From assembly GCA_022791945.1 (NCBI GenBank), contig JAAVZY010000056.1, positions 1-34,562 of the forward strand: DNA of 34,562 bases. Direction: 5' to 3'. The notes beneath the pieces are model-generated. The model worked only from the letters and a program-made list of their open reading frames with translations. It was not told the DNA's origin and did not search any database. A program made the position numbers and the translations under genes. Positions 7,672 through 18,106 of the stretch are shown here, one piece after another. The number at the start of each line of letters is the position of its first letter. Positions within the stretch are counted from its first letter, which is position 1. This stretch comes from Oscillospiraceae bacterium (lineage in GTDB: Bacteria > Bacillota > Clostridia > Oscillospirales > Ruminococcaceae).

Positions 7672-8103
7672 GTGGGTTTCATCTTTACCGAAGTCAAGCG
7701 GGTCCTGCCAGTGCTGCTGGCAGTGGATCTTCTCTGCGTCCCCGGCGCCTGGATGTGCGGGGCGCTGGATTACCGGGTATTCGTGGGGATCGGCTATGGA
7801 ACGCTGTTTTCCCTGCTTTACTTTGTTCTGCTGGGTTTTGTGGTCAGGGGGGCGCTGGAACGGCCCCCAAAGCAGGCCAAGCGGTTTTTGCAGATCAACT
7901 ATGCCGGGCGGTATCTCCTGCTGGGGGCCATCCTGTCGGTGGCGTTCCTGTCGGAGCATGTGAACCCCTGGTGTGTCTGCGCGGCTTTCCTGGCTCCCAA
8001 GCTGACCTATACCCTGATAGGCTTTCGGGATTTCCTCCGGGTTAAGCTGGGTCTTCCGGAACGGAAGGCCGGCAAACCGGAGAAAACTGATAAAATGGAC
8101 TGA
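7672..8103 (+). CDS. atpI: ATP synthase subunit I
   Basis: The 143-residue product has four hydrophobic segments (VLPVLLAVDLLCVPG, FVGIGYGTLFSLLYFVLLGFVV, YLLLGAILSVAFLS, WCVCAAFLAPKLTYTLIG) and a charged tail. Size, topology and position directly before atpB fit subunit I, a membrane factor that assists assembly of the c ring and is poorly conserved in sequence. The start is a GTG at 7672 with AAAGGAGG 11 nt upstream; a TTG at 7665 belongs to another frame. Identification is mainly by context. Confidence 0.75.
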   Translation: MGFIFTEVKRVLPVLLAVDLLCVPGAWMCGALDYRVFVGIGYGTLFSLLYFVLLGFVVRGALERPPKQAKRFLQINYAGRYLLLGAILSVAFLSEHVNPWCVCAAFLAPKLTYTLIGFRDFLRVKLGLPERKAGKPEKTDKMD

Positions 8104-8140
8104 GCCCCCGGGGGCTCATGAAAGGAGAGGGCAACAGCCT

Positions 8141-8866
8141 ATGGGCGGAATTTCCATCGAAGGGCCAAAAATCCTGTTTCAGCTTCCGTTTTTTGGAGGG
8201 CTGAATATTACAGAGACTGTGGTGACCTCCTGGCTCATCATCCTGGCGGTGTTTATTCTCTGCAAATTCCTGACCCACAATCTGGAGAAAATCCCCACGA
8301 AGAAGCGTCAGCAGCTGGCGGAGAAGGCGGTCATAATGATCGACAAGCTGGTTGCCGACACCATGGGCGAGCGGAACATGGCCTACGCGCCCTACATAAT
8401 GACGCTGATGGTCTTTTCCCTGCTGGGGAGCCTGGTCAGCTTGCTGGGCTTCCGGAGCGTGACCGCGGATCTGAACGTGACCCTGACCTGGGGCTTTATT
8501 ACCTTTGTGCTGATCTGGCGGGCGGGCTTTAAGGCCAACGGCCCGAAGCAGCTCAAGGGCCTGTTGGATCCAATTCCGGTGATGCTGCCCATGAATATCA
8601 TCGGGGAGATTGCCACGCCGGTTTCCATGGGCTTCCGTCATTTCGGCAACGTGCTGGCAGGCACCATTATTTCCACCCTGGTGTACGCGGGGCTTACCAT
8701 TGCGACCCAGGCGGTGCTGAATATCGCCTTCCCGCTGTTTGCAATCGGTATTCCGGCGGTGCTGTCGGTGTATTTTGACCTGTTCTCAGGCTGCATCCAG
8801 GCGTATATATTTGGAATGCTGACCATGGTCTACGTCTCCAACGCCAACGCCCCCGAGGAGGCATAA
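8141..8866 (+). CDS. atpB: F0 ATP synthase subunit a
   Basis: Subunit a forms the ion half-channels next to the c ring. The protein has 241 residues and five to six membrane helices. The essential stator arginine is R166 in GFRHFGNVLAG, matching Arg210 of the E. coli protein. The C-terminal helix reads DLFSGCIQAYIFGMLTMVYV. A preceding AAAGGAGAGGG supports the ATG at 8141. It is separated from atpE by a 273-bp gap that contains a repeat copy, unusually large for this operon. Confidence 0.95.
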   Translation: MGGISIEGPKILFQLPFFGGLNITETVVTSWLIILAVFILCKFLTHNLEKIPTKKRQQLAEKAVIMIDKLVADTMGERNMAYAPYIMTLMVFSLLGSLVSLLGFRSVTADLNVTLTWGFITFVLIWRAGFKANGPKQLKGLLDPIPVMLPMNIIGEIATPVSMGFRHFGNVLAGTIISTLVYAGLTIATQAVLNIAFPLFAIGIPAVLSVYFDLFSGCIQAYIFGMLTMVYVSNANAPEEA

Positions 8867-8868
8867 GG

Positions 8869-9078
8869 GCCAAGACCTTGGGGACTCCGTCCCCAAACCT
8901 CTGCCAAAGGGGCCTGGCCCCCTTTGGAAACCCAATATCTTTTTGGGAGAGGGGGCCGAAAAAGGGATCTGACTTGTCTGTACCTGCCGGCCCCCTCTCT
9001 CAAAAAGATAACGGGAATCCAAGGGGAGCTGGCTCCCCTTGGCGGAGGCGCGAAGGCGGGGCCTTCGCGGTCTTGCCT
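8869..9078 (+). repeat. Composite intergenic repeat, copy 4 (short form inside the atp operon)
   Basis: This 210-bp short form has both ends but a different middle. The ends carry the usual hairpins, for example CCAAAGGGG/CCCCTTTGG at the left, CCAAGGGGAGC/GCTCCCCTTGG and CGCGAAGGC/GCCTTCGCG at the right. Near-perfect arms of about 22 bp (ATCTTTTTGGGAGAGGGGG and its complement ending CTCAAAAAGAT) meet in the centre, so it could fold as one long hairpin. It lies between atpB and atpE and must be transcribed with them. Confidence 0.85.
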
Positions 9079-9115
9079 TTATCACACTTCGTTGTCTCTT
9101 GGTATTTACATATAA

Positions 9116-9394
<279 letters not shown>

Positions 9395-9447
9395 GTCCGG
9401 CCGCCCGATCAGTCAGACGGTTATAACGTAAAAGGGGTATGCCACAG

Positions 9448-9972
9448 ATGAATGAAGCACTCATTACAGTCGATTGGTTTACCGTTGGCGCAACGCTCAT
9501 CAACACCCTGATCCTCTTCCTGATCCTCAAGCACTTCCTCTACCAGCCGGTAAAGAAAATGCTTAAGGCCCGGGAGGAGGAGGTCCGCGCGACCTATGAC
9601 GCCGCGGATCAGGACAGGGCGCAGGCCCAGGAGCTGAAACAGGAATACGAGTCCCAGATGGCCACCGCCAAGGAACAGGCCGGGGAGCTCATCCGTTCCG
9701 CTACCCTCAAGGCCCAGAGCCATGCCAGCGAGATCCTCTCCGACGCCCAGAAAAAGGCGGAGGACCGCCTCCAGCGGGCCGGGGAGCAGATCGAAACCGA
9801 ACGCCGGAAGGCTGTCAGCGAGGCGCGGGACGCCATCGCGGGCCTGGCTATCTCCGCTGCGGAACAAGTGGTCCGGGAGGAGCTCAACGCCGCCAGGAAC
9901 GAAAAGCTGGTCAACCAGTTCCTGGATCAGCTGGAGCTTCCCGAGACGCCGGATCTCTCCGCAAAACGGTAG
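9448..9972 (+). CDS. atpF: F0 ATP synthase subunit b
   Basis: Peripheral-stalk subunit, 174 residues from the start chosen here. A single N-terminal membrane helix (FTVGATLINTLILFLILKHFL) is followed by a long charged coiled coil with heptad-like Glu/Arg/Ala repeats to about residue 150, and a C-terminal segment that binds delta. The ATG at 9448 lies about 10 nt after AAAAGGGG, whereas an in-frame ATG at 9439 is only 1-2 nt from it, so 9448 is preferred. It sits between atpE and atpH, as in other Firmicutes. Confidence 0.94.
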   Translation: MNEALITVDWFTVGATLINTLILFLILKHFLYQPVKKMLKAREEEVRATYDAADQDRAQAQELKQEYESQMATAKEQAGELIRSATLKAQSHASEILSDAQKKAEDRLQRAGEQIETERRKAVSEARDAIAGLAISAAEQVVREELNAARNEKLVNQFLDQLELPETPDLSAKR

Positions 9973-10017
9973 TTCGGCCCCATTCTACAAATTCAACAAA
10001 ACGGGAGGGAAAACGGC

Positions 10018-10563
10018 ATGGCGGAACGGGTTCGGGACGTATATGCCTCTGCGCTTTTTGACGCGGCCGCTTCCGATGAGGAACGGCAGGAGCTCCTGGT
10101 ACAGCTCCGGGAGCTTGACAGCCTGCTGGGAAATATGCCCGACTATATGCGGCTGATGGCAACCCCCGCTGTCTCCAAGGAAGAGAAGCGGGGCCTGCTG
10201 GAGGGCGCCTTTGCCGGGCAGGTTCACCCCAAGCTGCTGAACCTGCTGAAGGTGCTGGTCAACAACGGACGCTTCCCGTATTATTCTTCCATTGCGGAGC
10301 AATACGGCCAGCTGCTGGACGAGCACCAGGGAATCCTGGCTGTTACTGCGGTCACGGCAATGCCTCTCTCAGAGGAAACCGCTCACCGCCTGGAGGAGAA
10401 GCTCCGGACGGAAACCGGCAGGGACGTACGCCTGACGGTGGAGGTGGATCCCTCTGTCCTGGGCGGCATCCTGCTGCGGTACGGCGGCAGGGAGATTGAC
10501 GGAACCGTCCGCGCCCGTCTGGACGGGATGCGGCAGCGGATCCTGAGCTCCGCGATTCACTAG
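10018..10563 (+). CDS. atpH: F1 ATP synthase subunit delta
   Basis: OSCP/delta subunit linking the peripheral stalk to the top of F1, 181 residues. The N-terminal helical domain (YASALFDAAASDEERQELL) and the C-terminal conserved VDPSVLGGILLRYGGREIDGT are clear. The ATG follows GGGAGGG at good spacing. It is 45 nt after atpF and 64 nt before atpA. Confidence 0.95.
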   Translation: MAERVRDVYASALFDAAASDEERQELLVQLRELDSLLGNMPDYMRLMATPAVSKEEKRGLLEGAFAGQVHPKLLNLLKVLVNNGRFPYYSSIAEQYGQLLDEHQGILAVTAVTAMPLSEETAHRLEEKLRTETGRDVRLTVEVDPSVLGGILLRYGGREIDGTVRARLDGMRQRILSSAIH

Positions 10564-10627
10564 CAAGTAATACGCGCGCCGCCTGTCCCCCTTTGGGCAG
10601 GCGTTCAGGCGCAGGGAGGAAATCAGA

Positions 10628-12139
10628 TTGGAATTACGCTCACAGGAAATTACAAGTCTGATCCGAAAGCAAATCGAGTCCTATGACGAGGCCATTGTCC
10701 AGAACGACACCGGAACCGTGGTTTCGGTGGGCGACGGCATTGCCCGGGTATACGGGCTCCAGAACTGCATGTCCAACGAGCTGATCGATTTCGGCGGCAC
10801 CATGGGCATTGCGCTGAACCTGGAGCAGGACTACGTAGGCGCTGTTCTCCTTGGATCAGACGAGCAGATTATGGAGGGCGACACCGTAAAGCGCACCGGA
10901 CGGATTGTGTCCGTGCCGGTGGGCAGCGCGCTGCTGGGCCGGGTTGTGGATTCCCTGGGCCAGCCTGTGGACGGAAAGGGCCCGGTGCTCACTGAGGAGA
11001 CTGCTCCCATTGAGTCCCCGGCGCCCGGCATCATCGAGCGCAAAAGCGTCAACCGTCCCCTTCAGACCGGCATCAAGGCCATCGACTCCATGATTCCCAT
11101 CGGCCGGGGCCAGCGGGAGCTGATCATCGGCGACCGCCAGACCGGCAAGACCGCCATTGCCATTGACACCATTGTAAACCAGAAGGATCAGAACATGATC
11201 TGCGTTTACGTGGCCATCGGGCAGAAGCGCTCCACGGTGGCCCAGGTAGTGGATACCCTGGAGAAGAACGGGGCTATGGATTACACCATCGTGGTTTCGG
11301 CCACCGCCTCGGAGCTGGCGCCCCTTCAGTACATCGCCCCCTACAGCGGCTGCACCATGGCCGAGTACTTCATGCACCAGGGCAAGGACGTGCTGATCGT
11401 CTATGATGATCTCTCCAAGCACGCGGTAGCCTACCGCGCCCTGTCCCTGCTGCTGAAGCGCCCGCCGGGACGCGAGGCTTACCCCGGCGACGTATTCTAC
11501 CTCCATTCCCGTCTGCTGGAGCGGGCGGCGAACCTGAGCGAGGAAAAGGGCGGCGGCTCCCTGACTGCGCTGCCCATCATTGAGACGCAGGCGGGCGACG
11601 TGGCCGCCTACATTCCCACCAACGTGATCTCCATCACCGACGGCCAGATCTTCCTGGAGACAGAGCTGTTCAACTCCGGCATCCGGCCCGCGGTCAACCC
11701 GGGCATCTCGGTTTCCCGGGTAGGCGGCAACGCCCAGATCAAGGCCATGAAGAAGGTGGCCGGCTCCCTGAAGCTGCTCTACTCCCAGTACCGCGAGCTC
11801 CAGGCGTTCTCCCAGTTCGGCTCCGATCTGGATAAGGACACTAAGGCCCGTCTGGATCAGGGCGAGCGGATCGTGGCCATCCTGAAGCAGGATCAAAACG
11901 CCCCTGTGACCGTTGAGCATCAGGTGCTGATCATCCTCGCCGCCACCAACAACTTCCTGGCGGAGATTCCCGTCAGTGAGATCGGCCGTTGGCAGAAGGA
12001 ACTGATCCAGTACATCGACGAGCGGCATCCGGAGATCGTCTCCTCCATCCGGGAGACAAAGCAGCTGACCGACGACAATCGGAAAGCCATCGAGGAAGCG
12101 CTCAATGACTTCAACAAGAAGTTCCTCAAGGAGCTGTAA
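10628..12139 (+). CDS. atpA: F1 ATP synthase subunit alpha
   Basis: Non-catalytic nucleotide-binding subunit of the alpha3-beta3 head, 503 residues. The beta-barrel domain is followed by Walker A GDRQTGKT (168-175) and the conserved [17 protein letters not shown], whose final Arg is the finger reaching into the catalytic site of beta. The start is TTG at 10628 with GGGAGGA 7 nt upstream; no ATG fits this position. Downstream, a repeat fragment separates it from atpG. Confidence 0.98.
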   Translation: MELRSQEITSLIRKQIESYDEAIVQNDTGTVVSVGDGIARVYGLQNCMSNELIDFGGTMGIALNLEQDYVGAVLLGSDEQIMEGDTVKRTGRIVSVPVGSALLGRVVDSLGQPVDGKGPVLTEETAPIESPAPGIIERKSVNRPLQTGIKAIDSMIPIGRGQRELIIGDRQTGKTAIAIDTIVNQKDQNMICVYVAIGQKRSTVAQVVDTLEKNGAMDYTIVVSATASELAPLQYIAPYSGCTMAEYFMHQGKDVLIVYDDLSKHAVAYRALSLLLKRPPGREAYPGDVFYLHSRLLERAANLSEEKGGGSLTALPIIETQAGDVAAYIPTNVISITDGQIFLETELFNSGIRPAVNPGISVSRVGGNAQIKAMKKVAGSLKLLYSQYRELQAFSQFGSDLDKDTKARLDQGERIVAILKQDQNAPVTVEHQVLIILAATNNFLAEIPVSEIGRWQKELIQYIDERHPEIVSSIRETKQLTDDNRKAIEEALNDFNKKFLKEL

Positions 12140-12186
12140 AAAGCCCGTCTGGGATCCCTGCGCATCTCCCCAAGTAACCGAAAGGT

Positions 12187-12253
12187 GGGATTCCAAAGGG
12201 ACTCTGTCCCTTTGGCGAGAGCTCGAGAGCGGCGCTCTCGAGATCCTGCCCTT
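12187..12253 (+). repeat. Composite intergenic repeat, copy 5 (right-end fragment between atpA and atpG)
   Basis: Only the right-end pair of hairpins is present: CCAAAGGGACTCTGTCCCTTTGG, given here by its arms at 12193-12215, and GCTCGAGAGC/GCGCTCTCGAG ending AGATCCTGCCCTT. The arms differ from other copies at paired positions (CCAAAGGG/CCCTTTGG rather than CCAAGGGG/CCCCTTGG). It makes the atpA-atpG gap 185 bp. Confidence 0.85.
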
Positions 12254-12324
12254 GCGGCAGCGCAGAGGTCACAAGGTGTCCCCGGCCCTGAAGGCCGGAT
12301 TTCGGACAGGAAAGGAATGGTCGA

Positions 12325-14606
<2,282 letters not shown>

Positions 14607-14619
14607 GGAGGGGATCTCA

Positions 14620-15027
14620 GTGGCGGCGACCTATCATTTGACCGTCATGACCCCAGAAAGGGTTGTTTTTGACGGGGAGGCCCAGAACCTCATTGTCCGG
14701 ACTGTCAGCGGCGAGGTGGGCATCCTGGCCCGGCACGCCCCTTATGTGGCGCCCCTGGATATCGGGCGGATGAAAATCGTGGATGGAGAAGGTCAGGAGC
14801 ACATCGCAGCGATTGCGGGCGGGCTTCTCAAGACCGATCCGGAGAGCACGACCATCCTGGCCGATACCTGCGAGTGGGCCGGAGAGATCGACGTAGAGCG
14901 GGCCCGCCATGCGGAGGACCGCGCCAGAGCCTACCTGGAGAATCCGACGGAGCTTCACACCCAGGAGATCGCGGAAGTCAAACTTCGCCGCGCGCTCAAT
15001 CGTATTCAGATCGGCTCTTCCAAATAA
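14620..15027 (+). CDS. atpC: F1 ATP synthase subunit epsilon
   Basis: 135-residue rotor subunit. The N-terminal beta sandwich contains LTVMTPERVVFDGEAQNLIVRT and the GEVGILARHAPYVAPL signature. The C-terminal helical hairpin (ERARHAEDRARAYL...KLRRALNRIQI) is the part that can inhibit ATP hydrolysis. Start GTG at 14620 with AGGAGGGG upstream, 13 nt after atpD. It ends the operon. Confidence 0.95.
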   Translation: MAATYHLTVMTPERVVFDGEAQNLIVRTVSGEVGILARHAPYVAPLDIGRMKIVDGEGQEHIAAIAGGLLKTDPESTTILADTCEWAGEIDVERARHAEDRARAYLENPTELHTQEIAEVKLRRALNRIQIGSSK

Positions 15028-15037
15028 AGCACAGAGT

Positions 15038-15079
15038 AAAACCCCCCGTCCCGGCGTACAGCGCCGGAACGGGGGTTTT
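15038..15079 (+). terminator. Intrinsic terminator of the atp operon
   Basis: A GC-rich stem (AAAACCCCCC...CCGGCG against CGCCGGAACGGGGGTTTT) with a T run starts 11 nt after the atpC stop. Confidence 0.9.
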
Positions 15080-15104
15080 CGCTTGGGGATATGCCTGCGG
15101 GGTT

Positions 15105-15787
15105 GGAAGACCTCGAGGGCGCTGCCCAAGGGTCAAGGCCACAGGCCTTGACCCTGCGAGCCTCCTGCCAAGGGGAGCTGGCTCCCCTTGGATTCCCGTC
15201 TTTTGGGGGAGGGGGTGGGGACGGGCGCTTGCGCCCGTCCCCCTGCCTCGCTGATACTCCCAGCAGAGACGATCGCCCGCCTGCCCATTTTTTCGTAAAG
15301 AAAAAATTCAGCTCTGCGTGCGGGGTAGGGGCTGCGACGCAGAAAGTTTCGAGCGTGTTCTGCTGCGCTCATACTCTCTGTGAGGTCAAACGCTTTGCCA
15401 CGCACGGAATCCTCCAGTCAGGGCTACCGCCTAGCGGCGGCATCCCTGCCATGCCTCCAACGTTCCTTCGAAACGTCTAACAAGGGGGCCGCCGTCGGAC
15501 CAGAGGGACGACGGTGGTGGAAGGATTCCGATCGTGGCACAAAATCCCTCCCCGCAGAGCCTGTGAGTGTGGTAGTATTACGCTTGAGACTAGGAAGTAC
15601 TCCGCACGCAGGAAAGAGCTTTTTTCTTTACGAAAAAAGCGTCCTGCGGGAATCAGACTGCCTGCGTGGCAGAAGCTAGGATTAACCCCCAACCCTTTCC
15701 GCCCTTCAAAAAGCCCTTAAAAAGACGGGAATCCAAGGGGGGCCAGGCCCCCTTGGCGGAGCTCAAGGCGGAGCCTCGAGGTCTTTC
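15105..15787 (+). repeat. Composite intergenic repeat, copy 6 (full length, with extra palindrome in the left end)
   Basis: A full copy with A/T blocks at about 15286-15306 and 15619-15639. The left terminal hairpin has been enlarged by an inserted palindrome AGGGTCAAGGCC/GGCCTTGACCCT (about 15129-15155). The internal part shares CGACGGTGGTGGA with copy 7. Its right end abuts the truncated acetyltransferase gene. Confidence 0.88.
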
Positions 15788-16042
15788 TGGAGGTTTATGG
15801 GGTTAGTTCTCCATGGGTATATTTCCGGCAGGGGATAATAGTCCGTTCTCATGATCGAAGCCATTCCCACAATCTGCCCGTCTGCCACGGCCGCAAACAC
15901 AGCCTCCCAGTCCTGAAAGGCCCAGCTGCAGCGCTTTCGCTAAATCGGTATCCCTGTCAACCTTTCTGATCTCCACCGCGGCAGGGCGCTCTTGAGGCCC
16001 TTTTTCAGCGGAATTGTCTCCGCCCTGAACATCCTGAAGCAT
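15763..16042 (-). pseudogene. GNAT-type N-acetyltransferase, frameshifted and truncated at a repeat
   Basis: On the minus strand an ATG at 16042 with GGAGGGGG upstream starts a frame that reaches a typical GNAT opening, VEIRKVDRDTDLAKAL (from 15976). After a one-base shift near CTGCAGC|TGG the homology continues in another frame as WAFQDWEAVFAAV, then ADGQIVGMASIM and RTDYYPLPEIYPW, the first beta strands of an acetyltransferase. The sequence then runs into repeat copy 6 at about 15787-15800, and the frame ends inside it at 15763. The acetyl-CoA-binding C-terminal half is missing. The gene is therefore dead twice over: a frameshift and a truncation. Confidence 0.7.
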
Positions 16043-16108
16043 TGCTGAACCCCCTCCCAAAAGCAATCTTTTTTCTGTCCAAAGATGCGTCTGCATTGCA
16101 TCGGGGCA

Positions 16109-16810
16109 TTATTCCTCCGGTTCCCCAAACAGGTCGGCGGGGATTGTGTAGCCAAGTCCCCGGACGGTGCGGATCAGGAAGGGCGCCTGGGGATTGTCCT
16201 CCAGCTTTTCGCGGAGACGCTTGATGTAAACGGTCAGGGTGTTGTCGTTGACGAAGTCCTCTGCTACATCCCAGATGCCCGCCAGCAGCTGGCTGCGGGA
16301 CAGCACCTTTCCCGGACTGGCCAGCATGGCCAGCAGCAGCCGGTACTCAAGGGCGGTAAGAAACACGTCCCGGCCATCCTTGGTCACCTTCGCGGCCAGG
16401 GTATCTACCCGGACGTTCCCAAGGACGATCTGGCTTTTTCCATCGCTCAGCCTCCCGGAACGCCGGAGCACAGACCTCACCCTGGACAGCAGCTCACGCA
16501 GGCGGAAGGGCTTGGCAATGTAATCATCCGCTCCCATGTCCAGGCCCATCACCACGCTGGTTTCGTCGTCACAGGCGGTCAGGAAGATCACCGGAACGCC
16601 GCCGTGCGCCTTGGCGGCACGGCAGAGCTCGAAGCCGCTCCCGTCCGGCAGGCCCAGATCCAGCAGACAGAGGGAAACCGGCTCCTGCGCCAGAGCCTCC
16701 CTTCCCTCCCGCACACTTCCGCAGAGGACGACTTCATATCCCTCCGCTTCCAGGGAATACTGCAGCCCTTCCGCAATGGTGCGATCGTCCTCCGCCAGCA
16801 ATATTTTCAT
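16109..16810 (-). CDS. OmpR/PhoB-type response regulator (orphan)
   Basis: 233 residues. The receiver domain shows the acidic pair E7-D8-D9, phospho-acceptor D51 in LLDLGLPDGSG, T78 and K100 in DDYIAKPF. The C-terminal winged helix contains FLTALEYRLLLAMLASPGKV and the DNA-recognition region TLTVYIKRLREKLEDN...IRTVRGLGYTI. Start ATG at 16810 with GGAGGGGG upstream. An in-frame start at 16888 lies within the leader palindrome and is rejected. No histidine kinase is next to it; downstream is the broken acetyltransferase gene, so the partner must be elsewhere or lost. Confidence 0.93.
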   Translation of the reverse strand: MKILLAEDDRTIAEGLQYSLEAEGYEVVLCGSVREGREALAQEPVSLCLLDLGLPDGSGFELCRAAKAHGGVPVIFLTACDDETSVVMGLDMGADDYIAKPFRLRELLSRVRSVLRRSGRLSDGKSQIVLGNVRVDTLAAKVTKDGRDVFLTALEYRLLLAMLASPGKVLSRSQLLAGIWDVAEDFVNDNTLTVYIKRLREKLEDNPQAPFLIRTVRGLGYTIPADLFGEPEE

Positions 16811-16854
16811 GAGAACCCCCTCCGATCCGTTCCGCACAGGAGCATATTTATCAA

Positions 16855-16904
16855 GGGGGATTTCACCCAAAAGATGAAATCCCCCCAATCATTCGGAAAT
16901 TATA
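16855..16904 (-). promoter_or_regulatory. -10 element and GGGGGATTTCA palindrome in the response-regulator leader
   Basis: On the minus strand a consensus TATAAT (16904-16899) is followed by a perfect 11-bp inverted repeat GGGGGATTTCA-9-TGAAATCCCCC (16855-16885). It lies between the presumed transcription start and the ATG at 16810. It could be an operator for the regulator itself, or a leader hairpin that also stops transcription from the upstream gene. Confidence 0.5.
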
Positions 16905-16907
16905 ATT

Positions 16908-16951
16908 GCTTAAAATACGCTTTGAGATCTGTTTTACAGGCGTCTCAAAGC
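16908..16951 (-). terminator. Possible terminator of the TfoX_C-type gene
   Basis: GCTTTGAGA and TCTCAAAGC (arms 16919-16927 and 16943-16951) with an inner CTGT/ACAG extension overlap the stop codon. On the minus strand they are followed by a weak TATTTT run. Confidence 0.45.
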
Positions 16952-17311
16952 TGCTTGATTTCAACGCCGCGAATCGCAGCCTCCAGGTGATAGAGGATCA
17001 CAACGCAGGTGTTTGGATATTTTGTTTTCAGCCGAAGAACCGCCTGCCTGCTGCCGGTTTCGATTAAGAACCTATATTCATAGCCGGGAATGGGGGATGG
17101 GCGAGGAATTTTTCAGTCCGCCAAGGAAAAAAGCGGAGGAATCCTTTGTGGATTCCGAGCATTTTTGACACCGGCCGGACTGGAAAAGCACCGTCCAGAC
17201 CCCGTTTTCGGCTGTGAATACAGGTTCTAAATCCTCTGCGGAATGAATCCCGACTGAGTGCAGCTTTTTCTCCATGGTTTTGCCCAGTCCCAAAGCTGTA
17301 ACCGCAGACAT
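16945..17311 (-). pseudogene. TfoX C-terminal-domain-type protein, disrupted by a palindromic insertion
   Basis: An ATG at 17311 with GGAGGA upstream starts MSAVTALGLGKTMEKKLHSV and GIHSAEDL, typical of the TfoX_C helix-hairpin fold. The frame is then interrupted by 17068-17227. Removing that element and one TAA target copy restores a perfect frame: AEDL-IETGSRQAVLRLKTK, then YPNTCVVILYHLEAAIRGVE and IKQL-stop at 16945. The restored protein has 67 residues, the usual size of a stand-alone TfoX_C protein. The insertion adds 163 bp, not a multiple of three, so the present gene is broken. The precise cellular role of stand-alone TfoX_C proteins is unclear. Confidence 0.85.
17068..17227. mobile_element. 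160-bp MITE-like palindromic element with TAA target duplication
   Basis: The ends are imperfect inverted repeats of about 28 bp: GAACCTATATTCATAGCCGG at the left and, read from the other end, GAACCTGTATTCACAGCCGA. Similarity continues inward so the whole element is a long imperfect hairpin with roughly 80-nt arms. It is flanked by TAA at 17065-17067 and 17228-17230. Excision of the element plus one TAA restores the host reading frame, which proves the boundaries. It encodes no protein. A 3-bp TNA-type duplication is seen with some IS5-group elements; that link is inference. Confidence 0.85.
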
Positions 17312-17442
17312 TTTTCTTCCTCCGCATATCTCTAAAGCCTGGCAGCTGTGCGTTGCCGATTCATACAACCCAAAGTATACCACGATCGCAGACAGCTTTC
17401 AACCCTCATTGACAGGAGCGCGCAGAGGCTCCCGGCAGGCGC

Positions 17443-18060
17443 TCAGAGAAGCTCCTGCGGAACGCGCCGGCCACGGAAATAGAGCTCCCGATCCCGCTCG
17501 CCGATTTCCCGCATCACCCGGCAGGGATTGCCCACAGCCACTACGTTGGCTGGAATGTCCCTGGTGACAATGCTTCCCGCGCCAATGACCGTGTTGTCCC
17601 CGATGGTCACTCCAGGGAGGACGATGGCTCCCGCGCCGATCCAGCAGTTGCGGCCAATGTGTATAGGCATATTGTATTGATATACCTGTTCCCGGAGCTC
17701 CGGCAGAATGGGATGCCCCGCCGTGGAGAGAGTCACATTCGGGCCGAACATGGTCTGATCCCCCACGTAAATATGGGTGTCGTCCACCATGGTCAGATTG
17801 AAATTGGCGTAAACGCCATTGCCCCAGTGGCAGTGCCGGCCGCCGAAATTGGAGTGAAAGGGCGGCTCAATATAGCAGCTTTCCCCGATTTCGGCAAACA
17901 TTTCCTTCATCAGGCGCTGGCGCTTCTCCTGCTCCAGGGGGCGGGTCTGGTTGTACTCATAAAGCAGCTCCAGACATTGAAACTGCTCCGCCAGAATCTC
18001 TTCGTCCCCCGGAAGATAGAGCTCCCCGGTGTGCATTTTTTCCTTCATAGCTGTGCTCAT
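17443..18060 (-). CDS. Maltose/galactoside-type O-acetyltransferase (left-handed beta helix)
   Basis: 205-residue cytoplasmic enzyme of the Maa/LacA group, which transfers acetyl from acetyl-CoA to a sugar hydroxyl. The N-terminal mac domain (KMHTGELYLPGDEEI...RPLEQEKRQRLMKEMF) is followed by hexapeptide repeats. The catalytic His lies in TLSTAGHPILPELR, and the C-terminal coils read IHIGRNCWIGAGAIVLPGVT and GDNTVIGAGSIVTRDIPANV. ATG at 18060 with GGGAGGA about 10 nt upstream. It stands alone on the minus strand, just right of the disrupted TfoX_C gene. The exact sugar cannot be told. Confidence 0.9.
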   Translation of the reverse strand: MSTAMKEKMHTGELYLPGDEEILAEQFQCLELLYEYNQTRPLEQEKRQRLMKEMFAEIGESCYIEPPFHSNFGGRHCHWGNGVYANFNLTMVDDTHIYVGDQTMFGPNVTLSTAGHPILPELREQVYQYNMPIHIGRNCWIGAGAIVLPGVTIGDNTVIGAGSIVTRDIPANVVAVGNPCRVMREIGERDRELYFRGRRVPQELL

Positions 18061-18106
18061 ACACTTACTTCCTCCCGCAAAATAGAGTGGTTATGGTTTA
18101 CGACGG

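Noticed and set aside
10856-12196. 446-codon minus-strand open frame opposite atpA (and similar long ones opposite atpD, cobT, the MATE and sulfatase genes)
   Set aside because: These are GC-rich antisense shadows of strongly conserved plus-strand genes.
15977-16108. Remnant of a histidine kinase after the response regulator
   Set aside because: No kinase motif is found in any minus-strand frame; the region leads into the acetyltransferase pseudogene.
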